Source of the DNA: a bacterium
Lineage (GTDB): Bacteria; Planctomycetota; Planctomycetia; Pirellulales; Pirellulaceae
DNA length: 48,095 bases
Direction: 5' to 3'
NCBI GenBank assembly: GCA_030430075.1
Contig: JAUIGN010000065.1
Coordinates: 1 to 48,095 of the forward strand
The first letter of the stretch is position 1. The number at the start of each line of letters is the position of its first letter. This document shows, one piece after another, positions 1 through 8,084 of the stretch. The translations under genes and the position numbers were made by a program. The notes below the pieces were generated by a model that was given only the letters and a program-made list of their open reading frames with translations, did not search any database and had not been told where the DNA came from.

Positions 1-440
1 CGGTTGCGGTGACGGTGGTGACGTCGGCCTGGTTTTCGGCGGCGTTGACGGCCGCATTCGGTCCGGCGCCGTCGCTGGTGATGACGGGCGCGTCGTTGAC
101 GTCGGTTACGGTGACGGCGATGTTCTGTACGTCGGCGAGATTGGGTGCGCCGTTGTCGGTGACGGTGACCTGGACGTCGTAGACGTTGTTTGTTCCGGCG
201 TCGGTCGGATTCTCAAAGTCGGGCGCGGCGTTGAATGTGAGGACGCCGGTGGCAGCGCCGATGCTGAAGCTTGCCTGGTCGGCACCGCCGGTGATGGTGT
301 AGGTCAGCGTCTGGGCCGGGACGTCCTGGTCGGTTGCGGTGACGGTGGTGACGTCGGTCTGGTTTTCGGCGGCGTTGACGGCCGCATTCGGTCCGGCGCC
401 GTCGCTGGTGATGACAGGCGCGTCGTTGACGTCGGTGACG
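1..440 (-). repeat. 330-bp tandem coding repeat (cadherin-like modules)
   Basis: Bases 1-105 and 331-435 are nearly identical, with about three differences by eye, and lie exactly 330 bp (110 codons) apart. Each encodes the junction between two cadherin-like domains. The next repeat towards the N-terminus (about 440-720) has the same protein layout but is clearly diverged in DNA. The near identity points to recent duplication or gene conversion, and such arrays are prone to copy-number change and assembly collapse. Confidence 0.85.
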
Positions 441-1639
441 TTGACCGTCAAGTCGACGATGTCGATCAGGCCGCCGCTATCGGTCACGGTGATCTGAATG
501 TCATACCCATTGTCACCGCCTGTGTCCGCTGGATTCTCGAAGTCGGGAGGTGCGAGAAACGTCACGATGCCGGTGTTTGTTTGCAAGCTGAAATGTGCTT
601 GATCGGCCCCGCCGCTCACGGAGTAAGTGAGGCCCGCACCTTCCGCGTCTTCGACGTCGAACGCCTGCAGGTCAATGACGTCGGTTTGATTTTCCGGCGC
701 GTCAACGGCCGCCGGCGTATCCGGCGGCGTGGTGATGACCGGCGCGAAGTTGATGAAATCAATGGAGATCGCGTCCAGCCTTGCGAATTCAAGACCCTGC
801 GTGTCGCCATCGAATAAAAGAGCCGGCCCGGAACAACCGGCCGCCGTTTGGCAGCTAAAGATGTCGTTTGCTTGACCGGCCAGGACCGGGATCAAAAAAT
901 TACCCCGCGTCACCAAGGCCGTCTCGGTGTTCTCGAGCCGATCGATGCCGACAAGATTCTCCGATGATGACTCCAGGCCGCCGGTCGACCCGTCGAACTC
1001 CAGCGCCCAGGTTCCCGCCGTGATTTCCGCACCACTGGTGCCGGTGATCGCAAACGCGATCAGATCCTGGCCTGCAACACTGCCTGCAATCCCGTTGACG
1101 TCCGCAGTTCCCAGGGTGCTGACAATCAAACGGCCGTCCAGGGCAATGCTGATCGCGTCGATATCTTCGCCGGATGTGGTCAGGCCGAAATCGGAACCGT
1201 CGAACATCATCTCGAAGAGGCCGCTGGTGGAGTCACCGAGGGAAGTCGGCGTGAACTTGACGATGTCTGAATCGTCAACACGCCCCAGCCCTCGCACATA
1301 AGTGGGGTAGCTGAAGCTCATCAGGATCGAGTCGTCATCGTTGACATGCAGCGCGTCAATGTCTGCCGTGCGCAAGCCGACATCCGATCCGTCGAAGTGC
1401 AGCGACCACCGACTGCCGGGCGCCTGGGTATTGTCGAAGGCCAGGATATCTTCGTTCCGGTACGTGATGCCGTCGACCAGGCCGCTCGTGGATGTCGAAA
1501 GGTAAGAGATTGCGTCGCCGGCAGCAAGCAAATGTCGATCTTCAAGTGCTTCCAGGAACAGCCGGCGTCTCTTCAAGCGAGCCTTGCGAGAGCGTGGCAG
1601 GAAGGTGCGGTCGGCGCGTGGAGTCCAGGAGTGCGACAT
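1..1639 (-). CDS. Giant cadherin-like repeat surface protein, N-terminal part (runs off left edge)
   Basis: The open frame starts at ATG 1639 and is still open at base 1 (about 546 residues visible). The N-terminus is very basic, then reads RRRLFLEALEDRHLLAAGDA, the LExLExR-type export signature typical of giant planctomycete proteins (LEPR-XLL-like). Residues about 60-310 hold three or four copies of a roughly 65-residue unit built on FDGSDVGL and DIDA, likely a propeller-like fold. From about residue 310 come cadherin-like domains with NDAPVITS and PDFENP signatures and a spacing of 110 residues; two and part of a third are visible. Such domains usually bind calcium and form extended cell-surface or secreted fibres. 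The gene is divergent from the HlyD/M50 cassette at 2261-8058. The C-terminus, total length and any anchor lie outside the window. The start is supported by the signature but has no obvious ribosome binding site. Confidence 0.85.
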   Translation of the reverse strand, partial: MSHSWTPRADRTFLPRSRKARLKRRRLFLEALEDRHLLAAGDAISYLSTSTSGLVDGITYRNEDILAFDNTQAPGSRWSLHFDGSDVGLRTADIDALHVNDDDSILMSFSYPTYVRGLGRVDDSDIVKFTPTSLGDSTSGLFEMMFDGSDFGLTTSGEDIDAISIALDGRLIVSTLGTADVNGIAGSVAGQDLIAFAITGTSGAEITAGTWALEFDGSTGGLESSSENLVGIDRLENTETALVTRGNFLIPVLAGQANDIFSCQTAAGCSGPALLFDGDTQGLEFARLDAISIDFINFAPVITTPPDTPAAVDAPENQTDVIDLQAFDVEDAEGAGLTYSVSGGADQAHFSLQTNTGIVTFLAPPDFENPADTGGDNGYDIQITVTDSGGLIDIVDLTVNVTDVNDAPVITSDGAGPNAAVNAAENQTDVTTVTATDQDVPAQTLTYTITGGADQASFSIGAATGVLTFNAAPDFENPTDAGTNNVYDVQVTVTDNGAPNLADVQNIAVTVTDVNDAPVITSDGAGPNAAVNAAENQADVTTVTAT

Positions 1640-1672
1640 CGAAAAGTCTCGCTGAATTGGAATGGTCTGATA

Positions 1673-1703
1673 CTTTTGGCGAGGCGGGTTCGTCTGCCAA
1701 AAG
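1673..1703. promoter_or_regulatory. Inverted repeat in the leader of the cadherin-like giant gene
   Basis: CTTTTGGC (1673-1680) and GCCAAAAG (1696-1703) are perfect 8-bp arms separated by 15 nt, starting 33 nt upstream of ATG 1639. It could form an mRNA hairpin in the leader or be an operator. The function is inferred only from position. Confidence 0.35.
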
Positions 1704-1960
1704 ACCCCGGCTCTGGAATCCACGTCATCTCACCGTCCGTCGATTGCCTACCGCCGTGGCGGCCGAGAGTCGTGCCCGATCACGAGCGTTGCGCCCGATC
1801 ATCAGTCGGCCGGGAATCATGCAGTATTGAGCTGCAATATTTAAACAGGCTGGGAGGCCAATAGCAAGGAGCCGCGCAGGGGGCGGAGCGATGCCTGCCG
1901 GCTGAAGGGCGCATCCGCCGCACGATCATTGAGGCGCGCGACGATCGTCGCGCGGTGGGC

Positions 1961-2050
1961 GAAGCAACCGGGGCGAACGCATCCCGGCTGAAATCTGCGG
2001 CGGGTTGGGTAAGTTCACCGCAAACGACTGCGAAACAACGACTTGCACTG
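1961..2050 (-). repeat. Dispersed intergenic repeat, copy A
   Basis: Read on the minus strand, this begins CAGTGCAAGTCGTTGTTTCG, continues through TTTGCGGTGAACTT and TTTCAGCCGG, and ends in GCGTTCGCCCCGGTTGC. It aligns with copy B (5599-5665) at about three quarters identity over 70 bases and with copy C (32121-32293) after removing a short duplication in C. All copies are intergenic. The GC-rich inverted tail (CCGGG...CCCGG) resembles REP-type hairpins. Confidence 0.6.
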
Positions 2051-2260
2051 AGCAGCTGTTCGTTCCATGAATCATCCGCACCAGGTTCGAGCTCTGCTGA
2101 ATGCGGTTCGGACCGGGCGGAGGACTGCCCGCACTTGTCAAGGTTTAACGGTTTTAGCGATTTTGACGACAGGCGGCCCGACCCGGCAACCGATGGTAAG
2201 AAGCGGGATTGCGCCTCGATGCGTGTTCACGGGTTTCGCTCCTTCGTCGAATAGGCTGAC

Positions 2261-4375
2261 ATGAGTACCGCCGGGCCAACCGATTCTCCATCGCACTTCA
2301 ACCTGCCGCTCAACGGCGCCGCCGCACCTCCTGCGCCCGATGGCACCGGCGTGAACCCGGCCTTGATCCAACAGACGAAGAACGAGATTCGTACGCTGGT
2401 TCAGGAGATCACGCAGCTCTCGCAGACCGACATGCCGTTGGACGAGTACTACGAGGCTTTTCTTCGCCGGGTGGTGCAAGCGCTGGCATCTTCGGGCGGC
2501 GCCCTCTGGACGGTCGAGAGCAATGGCGGCTTGCGGCTCCAATACCACGTGAATCTGCCGACTGAGACCTTGGTCGACCAGCCGGAGAACCAGCGACGGC
2601 ACGGGCTGCTGCTGCAGAACGTGCTGGCCAGCGGTCAACCGACGCTTGTGCCTCCGCAGTCCGGATCGACGGGCGATGACGAAGCTGGGAATCCGACCAA
2701 TCACCTGCTGGTCCTGGCTTGCCTCCGCGTCGAGGACGAACCGCGTGGCGTCGTCGAGATCTTTCAACGCAGTGGTGGTGGTCCGACGACACAACGGGGC
2801 TACCTCAGATTCCTCGTGCAGATGGCCGATCTGGCCAACGAGTTTCTCAAGAGTCGCCAGTTGCGTCAGTTGGGCGATACGAAGGCCCTCTGGGAAAGTC
2901 TCGAACGGTTCATTCGACACGTCCATGCGGGGCTGAGTGTCCAGCAGACGGCCTACACGATTGTCAATGAGAGCCGGCGGCTGATCCGCTGCGATCGGGT
3001 TAGTTTGACGCTCCGCCGTGGCAACACCCAACAAGTGATTGCCGTCAGCGGGCTTGATACGTTGGATCGCCGAGCGGAGGAAGTCCGGTGCCTGGGCACA
3101 CTGGCCACGGCGGTCGTGGCCGGGAAGCGGCCGCTATGGCACGCCGGTGATTCCGAGGATGTCCCGCCCCAGATCGACGAGCCGCTGCAGCAGTATGTTG
3201 ACCAGTCCCACGCCACGATGGTCGCCGTAATCCCGCTCGTCCGCCCGGCCGACTCACCGGACGACCAGGAGCCGGAGGGCGAAGGGCCCGACGAAGAGTC
3301 GCGCGACGTGTTGGGGGCGTTGGTTGTCGAGCAAATGGGGGATTTTGCGGTCGCAGACGGGCAGACGGAACGGGTCAAGTTGGTCGCCCAGCATAGTGCG
3401 TCTGCCTTGGCCAACGCCTTGGAACATGAAGGCCTGTTTCTCCTGCCGCTGTGGCGTGCACTTGGCAAAGCCAAGTGGGTGACGCAAGCGAGGCATCTTC
3501 CCAAGGTGGCCCTGGCCGCCGCAACGCTGGCCGGCGTGGTGCTCGCCCTGCTCCTCGTACCGGCGGACTTCGAGTTGGCATCGCCCGGCAAGTTGCAGCC
3601 GTCCGCCCGTCACGAAATCTATGCTCGCCTGGACGGCGTCATCGAGGAGGTGTTTGTCGAGCACGAACAGTTCGTCGAGCCGGGAGATCCGCTGGTCCAG
3701 ATGAAGAACAGTGAATTGGAGGTTCAGATCGCCGACCTGGTGGGCCGAAAGCGGACCACCCAGGAACGAATTCGTGCAATCCAACGGGCCCAACTTGACG
3801 ATCGACGGCTGACGGTGGCAGATCAGAATCGTCTGGGAGGCGAACTGCTGGAGCTCAAGCAGGTTGCCGAAAGCATTGACCGCGAATTGATCCTGCACCG
3901 TCAGAAGCAGGATTTGCTGACGATCCGAGCGGAGACGCCGGGTCAGGTCGTGACGTGGGGCGTCCGCGAGTTGCTGTTGCGCCGACCCGTTCAGACCGGC
4001 CGTGCCTTGATGACGATTGTCGAGCCCGCGGGCGATTGGGAGCTGGAACTGAGCATGCCCGAGAAACGCATGGGGCATGTCTCGCGGGCCGTCCAGGAGA
4101 GTTCGCAGCCGCTGCCGGTGACGTTCATCCTGTCGTCCCATCCGGGACTGGAATTTGAAGGCCTGGTGACCGACATTCATCGCACGGCCGAAGTCCAAGG
4201 CGAAGCCGGCAACGTCGTGACGATTCGTGTCTCGATCGACAAGGAACAACTGCCCGAACTGCGCAGCGACACGACGGTCACCGCCAAGGTGTACTGTGGC
4301 CAACGTTCGATTGGCTACGTGGTCTTTCGCGAGTTGTTCGAAACCATTCAGACGAAGATCCTGTTTTGGATCTGA
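2261..4375 (+). CDS. GAF-GAF-HlyD fusion protein (membrane-anchored adaptor with sensor domains)
   Basis: 704 residues. Residues about 40-205 and 220-390 look like two GAF domains (for example the LWTVESNGGLRLQYHVN and AYTIVNESRRLIRCDRVSL regions), which usually bind small ligands or mediate dimerisation. A single membrane segment follows at about 414-433 (ALAAATLAGVVLALLLVP). The rest is HlyD-like: a split lipoyl domain (YARLDGVIEEVFVEHEQFVE, later VVTWGVRELLLRRPVQTGRA), a coiled-coil hairpin, and a beta-barrel region. The GAF part should be cytoplasmic and the adaptor part periplasmic. Two genes downstream also encode HlyD-like proteins, so the three may form one envelope complex. Fusing GAF sensors to an adaptor suggests ligand control of export; that is inference. 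The start is ATG 2261, divergent from the giant gene. Confidence 0.8.
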   Translation: MSTAGPTDSPSHFNLPLNGAAAPPAPDGTGVNPALIQQTKNEIRTLVQEITQLSQTDMPLDEYYEAFLRRVVQALASSGGALWTVESNGGLRLQYHVNLPTETLVDQPENQRRHGLLLQNVLASGQPTLVPPQSGSTGDDEAGNPTNHLLVLACLRVEDEPRGVVEIFQRSGGGPTTQRGYLRFLVQMADLANEFLKSRQLRQLGDTKALWESLERFIRHVHAGLSVQQTAYTIVNESRRLIRCDRVSLTLRRGNTQQVIAVSGLDTLDRRAEEVRCLGTLATAVVAGKRPLWHAGDSEDVPPQIDEPLQQYVDQSHATMVAVIPLVRPADSPDDQEPEGEGPDEESRDVLGALVVEQMGDFAVADGQTERVKLVAQHSASALANALEHEGLFLLPLWRALGKAKWVTQARHLPKVALAAATLAGVVLALLLVPADFELASPGKLQPSARHEIYARLDGVIEEVFVEHEQFVEPGDPLVQMKNSELEVQIADLVGRKRTTQERIRAIQRAQLDDRRLTVADQNRLGGELLELKQVAESIDRELILHRQKQDLLTIRAETPGQVVTWGVRELLLRRPVQTGRALMTIVEPAGDWELELSMPEKRMGHVSRAVQESSQPLPVTFILSSHPGLEFEGLVTDIHRTAEVQGEAGNVVTIRVSIDKEQLPELRSDTTVTAKVYCGQRSIGYVVFRELFETIQTKILFWI

Positions 4376-4467
4376 CGGCGCGACGCGTCGCAACCCGGCG
4401 ATGACGGATGGCGCTGGTCGCGCCGCCCACCCGGCTCGACGGTGCAAGTGAAAATCGGAGGTACTGC

Positions 4468-5370
4468 ATGCGTTCCACAACCTTGACCCTATTGCTGACG
4501 ATCGCCATGGGCAGCCCGCTGCCTCAATCGGGTTATCCCACACCCGCCTCCCCGAACCAGGCGACCATCGAGCATTGCCAGGTCTTTCTGATCCAGGATG
4601 TCGAAGTCCCGGCGCAGGAGGCCGGGAGGTTGGTGCGCGTTGACGTCCGCGAAAGCGACATTGTGGCGGCCGGCGACCTGCTCGCGCAGATCGACGACCG
4701 CCAGGCACAGCTACAGAAGACGGCAGCCGAACTCGAACGGGCCGCCGCCCAAACGCGGGCCGATGACGATATCGAAGTGCGCTTTGCCATGAAGTCGTTT
4801 GAACTCGCCGATGCCGAGCTAACTCAGGACCTGGAGATCAACCGCAAGTCGTCCGGTGTCATTCCGATGTCGGAGATTCGCAGAAAACGGCTCGCCAGGC
4901 ACCGGGCCGAATTGCAGATCGATCGCAGCAAGCTGGACCTGCGTGTCGCCCAGATGACCGCCGATGTCCAGCAGGCCGCCGTCCTCAGCGCGGAAGACAA
5001 CATCTTGCGGCGACAGATCAACGCGCCGTTCAAGGGTGTCGTCATCGACGTTCAGAAGCAGGAGGGTGAATGGGTCGACAAAGGCGAACCGGTCGTCCGC
5101 GTGGTACGGATGGACCGGCTGCGGGTTGACGGGTTCATTGACGGGAACGCCTTCAACCCGGCCGATCTGAGCGACCGACCCGTGATCGTCCACGTCCAAC
5201 GCGCTCGGGGAGAAATCGAGCGGTTTGCGGGCAAAGTTACGTTTATCAGCCCCCTGGTCCAGGCCGGCAACCATTTTCGGATTCGGGCCGAAGTCGAAAA
5301 CCGTCAGCGTGACGGACATTGGTTATTGAGCCCAGGTATGAACGCGCGGATGACGGTGCAAACGGAGTAG
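4468..5370 (+). CDS. HlyD-family efflux adaptor (periplasmic)
   Basis: 300 residues from ATG 4468, chosen over an upstream in-frame start because GGAGGT lies 5-10 nt before it and the product then begins with a signal-peptide-like stretch (MRSTTLTLLLTIAMGSPLP). The first lipoyl half is around VPAQEAGRLVRVDVRESDIV and the second around INAPFKGVVIDVQKQEGEWV, with an alpha-hairpin of about 110 residues between them. A beta-barrel region follows. This is the usual layout of membrane-fusion proteins that bridge an inner-membrane pump and an outer channel, but neither is encoded here. It lies 92 bp after the GAF-HlyD gene on the same strand and is probably cotranscribed with it. Confidence 0.8.
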   Translation: MRSTTLTLLLTIAMGSPLPQSGYPTPASPNQATIEHCQVFLIQDVEVPAQEAGRLVRVDVRESDIVAAGDLLAQIDDRQAQLQKTAAELERAAAQTRADDDIEVRFAMKSFELADAELTQDLEINRKSSGVIPMSEIRRKRLARHRAELQIDRSKLDLRVAQMTADVQQAAVLSAEDNILRRQINAPFKGVVIDVQKQEGEWVDKGEPVVRVVRMDRLRVDGFIDGNAFNPADLSDRPVIVHVQRARGEIERFAGKVTFISPLVQAGNHFRIRAEVENRQRDGHWLLSPGMNARMTVQTE

Positions 5371-5533
5371 GGCGGCTGGGGCTCGGGCCAGTCACGAGCG
5401 AACTCGGATGATCGTCATTTACGCGGAAAGAACTTTGAAGTTGAGTCAAATTGCGTACACCGTGTTTGCACGCGACAGGCCTCGTTGGTCTACGACACAG
5501 CTTCGTTAGCGCACGGTTTTCTCAGTTCAGTAG

Positions 5534-5550
5534 GTCATGCTATGCATGAC
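5534..5550. repeat. Palindrome GTCATGC-TAT-GCATGAC
   Basis: Perfect 7-bp arms around a 3-nt centre. The same arms with a different centre (ATT) occur at 21890-21906. No T-tract follows, so it is not a standard Rho-independent terminator; it could be a protein-binding site, a small dispersed palindrome, or an RNA hairpin. Confidence 0.55.
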
Positions 5551-5598
5551 AATTCCCGCAGTCCGTTGGCCAGGATCACGTATGAGCAAACAACCAAT

Positions 5599-5665
5599 CA
5601 GCGCAAGTCACTGTGCCGCAATCGTTCGCGGTGAACTTGCCGAAAGCGCCACGCATTTCAGCCGG
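5599..5665 (+). repeat. Dispersed intergenic repeat, copy B
   Basis: CAGCGCAAGTCACTGTGCCG, then AATCGTTCGCGGTGAACTTG and CATTTCAGCCGG. It matches the first 70 bases of copy A (1961-2050, opposite orientation) and the core of copy C (32121-32293). It lacks the GC-rich inverted tail seen in A and C. Confidence 0.6.
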
Positions 5666-5671
5666 AGCAGA

Positions 5672-5710
5672 GTCCCGCGCCGGGCGGGAGCAGCGTCCCG
5701 CGCCGGGCGG
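5672..5710 (+). repeat. Two 16-bp direct repeats
   Basis: GTCCCGCGCCGGGCGG occurs at 5672-5687 and again at 5695-5710, a period of 23 bp. The unit can itself fold (CCCGcgCCGGGC). It directly follows repeat copy B. Confidence 0.7.
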
Positions 5711-5823
5711 TTGGCTGAGCGGCTCTTGGAATGAGGGGATGCACGTGGTATTTCGTTCGACCCCTGGCCGCTGGGGCCACTACCGGACCCGCCGGCAACG
5801 CGGCCTGACGCGCGGATGGTGAA

Positions 5824-8058
5824 ATGAGCAGTGCTACGCAATCCTTGGCTTCCGGTGCGACGCGACCGCTGCGAATGCGGATGCGGCGCGACCTGGCCGT
5901 CGATCGACACACCTACCTGGGCCGCGATTACTGGGTCGTGAAGGATCGCCTGGCTCAGAAATACTACCGCTTCGAGGAAGAAGAATTTGCGCTCTTGGAG
6001 ATGCTTGACGGGAACGCCAGCCTGCAGGACATCCAGGCTGCTTTCGAGCGACGATTCGCGCCGCAGAAGATCACGACGCGCGAGGTCCACCAGCTCGTCT
6101 CCATGTTGCATCGCAGCGCACTGGTCGTTTCCGATGCGGCGGGTCAAGGCCGGCAGTTGTACAAGCGGCACGTCGCCGCAACCCGGCGGCAACGACTCGG
6201 CGCCTTCACCAACGTCCTTTGTATCCGCTTCAAAGGGTTCGATCCGGACCGCTTGTTGACGACGATGAATCGGTACGCGGGTTGGCTGTTCTCGATCCCC
6301 TGTTTGCTGATCGGACTGATCCTGGCCGCGTCCGCGGCGTTGCTGATTGGCGTCCAGTTCGACGTCTTCTGGTCCCGCATGCCTGGCTTCCAGGCCTTCT
6401 TTGCGGCGGAGAATTGGATCTGGTTGAGCCTCACGTTGGCCCTCACCAAAATTCTTCACGAGTTTGGTCACGGCCTGGCATGCAAACGGCTGGGCGGCGA
6501 ATGCCACGAGATGGGCCTGATGATGCTCGTCCTCACACCTTGTCTGTATTGCAATGTGTCCGATTCCTGGATGCTGTCCAATAAGTGGCAGCGGGCAGCC
6601 ATTGGTGCTGCCGGGATGTACGTCGAAATCGTGCTGGCGGCCTTCTGCACATTCGTCTGGTGGTTTACCCACCCGGGCCTGCTGAACCACCTTTGCTTCA
6701 ATGTAATGTTTGTCTGCTCGGTAAGTACGCTGCTGTTCAATGCCAATCCGCTGCTCCGCTATGACGGGTACTATATTCTCTCTGACCTGATCGAGATTCC
6801 CAATCTGCGACAGAAAGCGAGCACCATCCTGCAGCGAAAACTGGGGGCCTGGTGCCTGGGGTTGAGCGAAACGCCGGACCCATTTCTTCCGCAGCGGCGT
6901 CAGGCGTTCTTTGCAATCTACAGCATTGCCGCAGCCGCTTATCGGTGGCTGGTGGTGTTCGGCATTCTCTGGTTCCTGTACCAGGTCTTCGAACCTTATG
7001 GCCTGCAGATCGTCGGTCAACTACTGGCCGTGGTGTCACTCTACGGGCTGCTGATTACGCCACTCTGGAAGATCGGCAGGTTTTTCTATGTGCCAGGGAG
7101 GATGGATCAAGTGAACACGCCACGCATGATTGCCAGCGTCGCAGGAGGAGTCGTGCTGTTGCTGTTATTATTCTTGCTGCCGCTGCCGCACTACACGACC
7201 TGTAGCCTGTACCTGCAGGCGCGGGACGCCGCCACCGTTTACGTCGAAACCCCCGGCGCGATCGAAGCGATCCACGTGCAAGACGGCCAGTGGGTCGATC
7301 ATGGCCAGCCGATTGTGACGCTGAGCAGTCTCGACGTACAGATCAATGTTGCCCAAATCCTCGGGGCGAAAAGACAACTGGAATCGAAACGCCAGGCGCT
7401 CCTCCAGCGGTCGTTCGAAGATGGGACGGCCGCGGCGGAGGTTGCCGAGGTCCAGGAGGCGCTGGCGGCACGCGACGAGCAACTGCGCAAGCGGCAACGT
7501 GACGCCGAACGGCTGGCCATTTCGGCACCGACGGCAGGTTGGATCATCACGCCGCCGCGGATCCCCGCCCCGTCGCCCGGCGCCGCGACCTTGCCCGAGT
7601 GGGCCGGCACGCCGCTCGAGCCAAGCAACCGCCACGCCTTTCTCTCGGAAGGCGTCCCAGTCTGCCAGGTCGGCGATCCACAGCGGTTGGAAGCGATTCT
7701 GGCCATCGATCAAAGCGAACTGGAGTTCGTACGAAAAGGTCAAGCCGTCGACATCATGCTCGAACCGCTGCCCGGACAACGGTTCCGCTCGACGATCGAT
7801 GAGATCTCGCAATTGGACATGGAGGTCACGCCCCAGCGACTGTCCAGCAAGGTCGGTGGTGACCTGATCACGCAAACCGATCAGGCGGGACAGGAACGAC
7901 CCCACAGCACGACGTACCAGGGGAGCGCCGTCTTGGATGATGAAGATGGGCTGTTGCTGATCGGTGCCACCGGAATCGCCAGGATTCACACCGGGCACCG
8001 CACGGTTGCCCAGCGCGTTTGGCGATACCTCTGCCAGACGTTTAACCTGGACGTCTAG
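5824..8058 (+). CDS. PqqD-like / M50 zinc metalloprotease / HlyD fusion membrane protein
   Basis: 744 residues. Residues about 25-115 resemble a PqqD-type winged helix that binds peptide substrates (YWVVKDRLAQKYYRFEEEEF). The membrane core at about 155-460 carries the site-2-protease signatures: HEFGH at 212-216 (two zinc ligands and the catalytic Glu) and NANPLLRYDGYY at 306-317, whose Asp is the likely third ligand. A last membrane segment near 440-460 is followed by a HlyD-like region with lipoyl halves (ETPGAIEAIHVQDGQWVDHG) and a beta-barrel part. Related M50-HlyD proteins are known near peptide-processing and export systems. The active-site residues are intact, so it is probably catalytic. 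It follows the two HlyD-type genes on the same strand after a 453-bp gap. The substrate is unknown. Confidence 0.85.
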   Translation: MSSATQSLASGATRPLRMRMRRDLAVDRHTYLGRDYWVVKDRLAQKYYRFEEEEFALLEMLDGNASLQDIQAAFERRFAPQKITTREVHQLVSMLHRSALVVSDAAGQGRQLYKRHVAATRRQRLGAFTNVLCIRFKGFDPDRLLTTMNRYAGWLFSIPCLLIGLILAASAALLIGVQFDVFWSRMPGFQAFFAAENWIWLSLTLALTKILHEFGHGLACKRLGGECHEMGLMMLVLTPCLYCNVSDSWMLSNKWQRAAIGAAGMYVEIVLAAFCTFVWWFTHPGLLNHLCFNVMFVCSVSTLLFNANPLLRYDGYYILSDLIEIPNLRQKASTILQRKLGAWCLGLSETPDPFLPQRRQAFFAIYSIAAAAYRWLVVFGILWFLYQVFEPYGLQIVGQLLAVVSLYGLLITPLWKIGRFFYVPGRMDQVNTPRMIASVAGGVVLLLLLFLLPLPHYTTCSLYLQARDAATVYVETPGAIEAIHVQDGQWVDHGQPIVTLSSLDVQINVAQILGAKRQLESKRQALLQRSFEDGTAAAEVAEVQEALAARDEQLRKRQRDAERLAISAPTAGWIITPPRIPAPSPGAATLPEWAGTPLEPSNRHAFLSEGVPVCQVGDPQRLEAILAIDQSELEFVRKGQAVDIMLEPLPGQRFRSTIDEISQLDMEVTPQRLSSKVGGDLITQTDQAGQERPHSTTYQGSAVLDDEDGLLLIGATGIARIHTGHRTVAQRVWRYLCQTFNLDV

Positions 8059-8084
8059 GGCTGCAAGCGGCAGCTCGGTTTCCG

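Larger units (their letters stand above)
1640..2260. other. Divergent intergenic region with palindromes and repeat copy A
   Basis: There is no convincing gene between the divergent starts at 1639 and 2261. It holds an inverted repeat at 1673-1703, a perfect 20-bp palindrome CGCGCGACGATCGTCGCGCG at 1935-1954, and a copy of a dispersed intergenic repeat at 1961-2050. Both neighbouring promoters must lie here, but I see no strong -35/-10 pair. Short open frames in this gap have no recognisable features. Confidence 0.6.
5371..5823. other. Intergenic region between the HlyD and M50-HlyD genes
   Basis: This 453-bp gap has no credible gene. It contains a 17-bp hairpin palindrome (5534-5550), dispersed repeat copy B (5599-5665), and two perfect 16-bp direct repeats (5672-5710). 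The hairpin may end the upstream transcript, in which case the M50 gene would need its own promoter; I could not identify a clear one. Confidence 0.55.

Noticed and set aside
1..440. CRISPR-like array
   Set aside because: The repeat period is 330 bp, in frame, and encodes cadherin-like modules.
2138..4708. Long minus-strand open frames opposite the GAF-HlyD gene (298 and 484 codons)
   Set aside because: They are antisense to a gene with clear GAF and HlyD domains, have Arg/Pro/His/Gln-rich composition and no motif. High GC content keeps antisense frames open.
5608..7020. 470-codon minus-strand frame opposite the M50 gene
   Set aside because: Antisense to an intact zinc protease with HEFGH; low-complexity composition and no recognisable domain.
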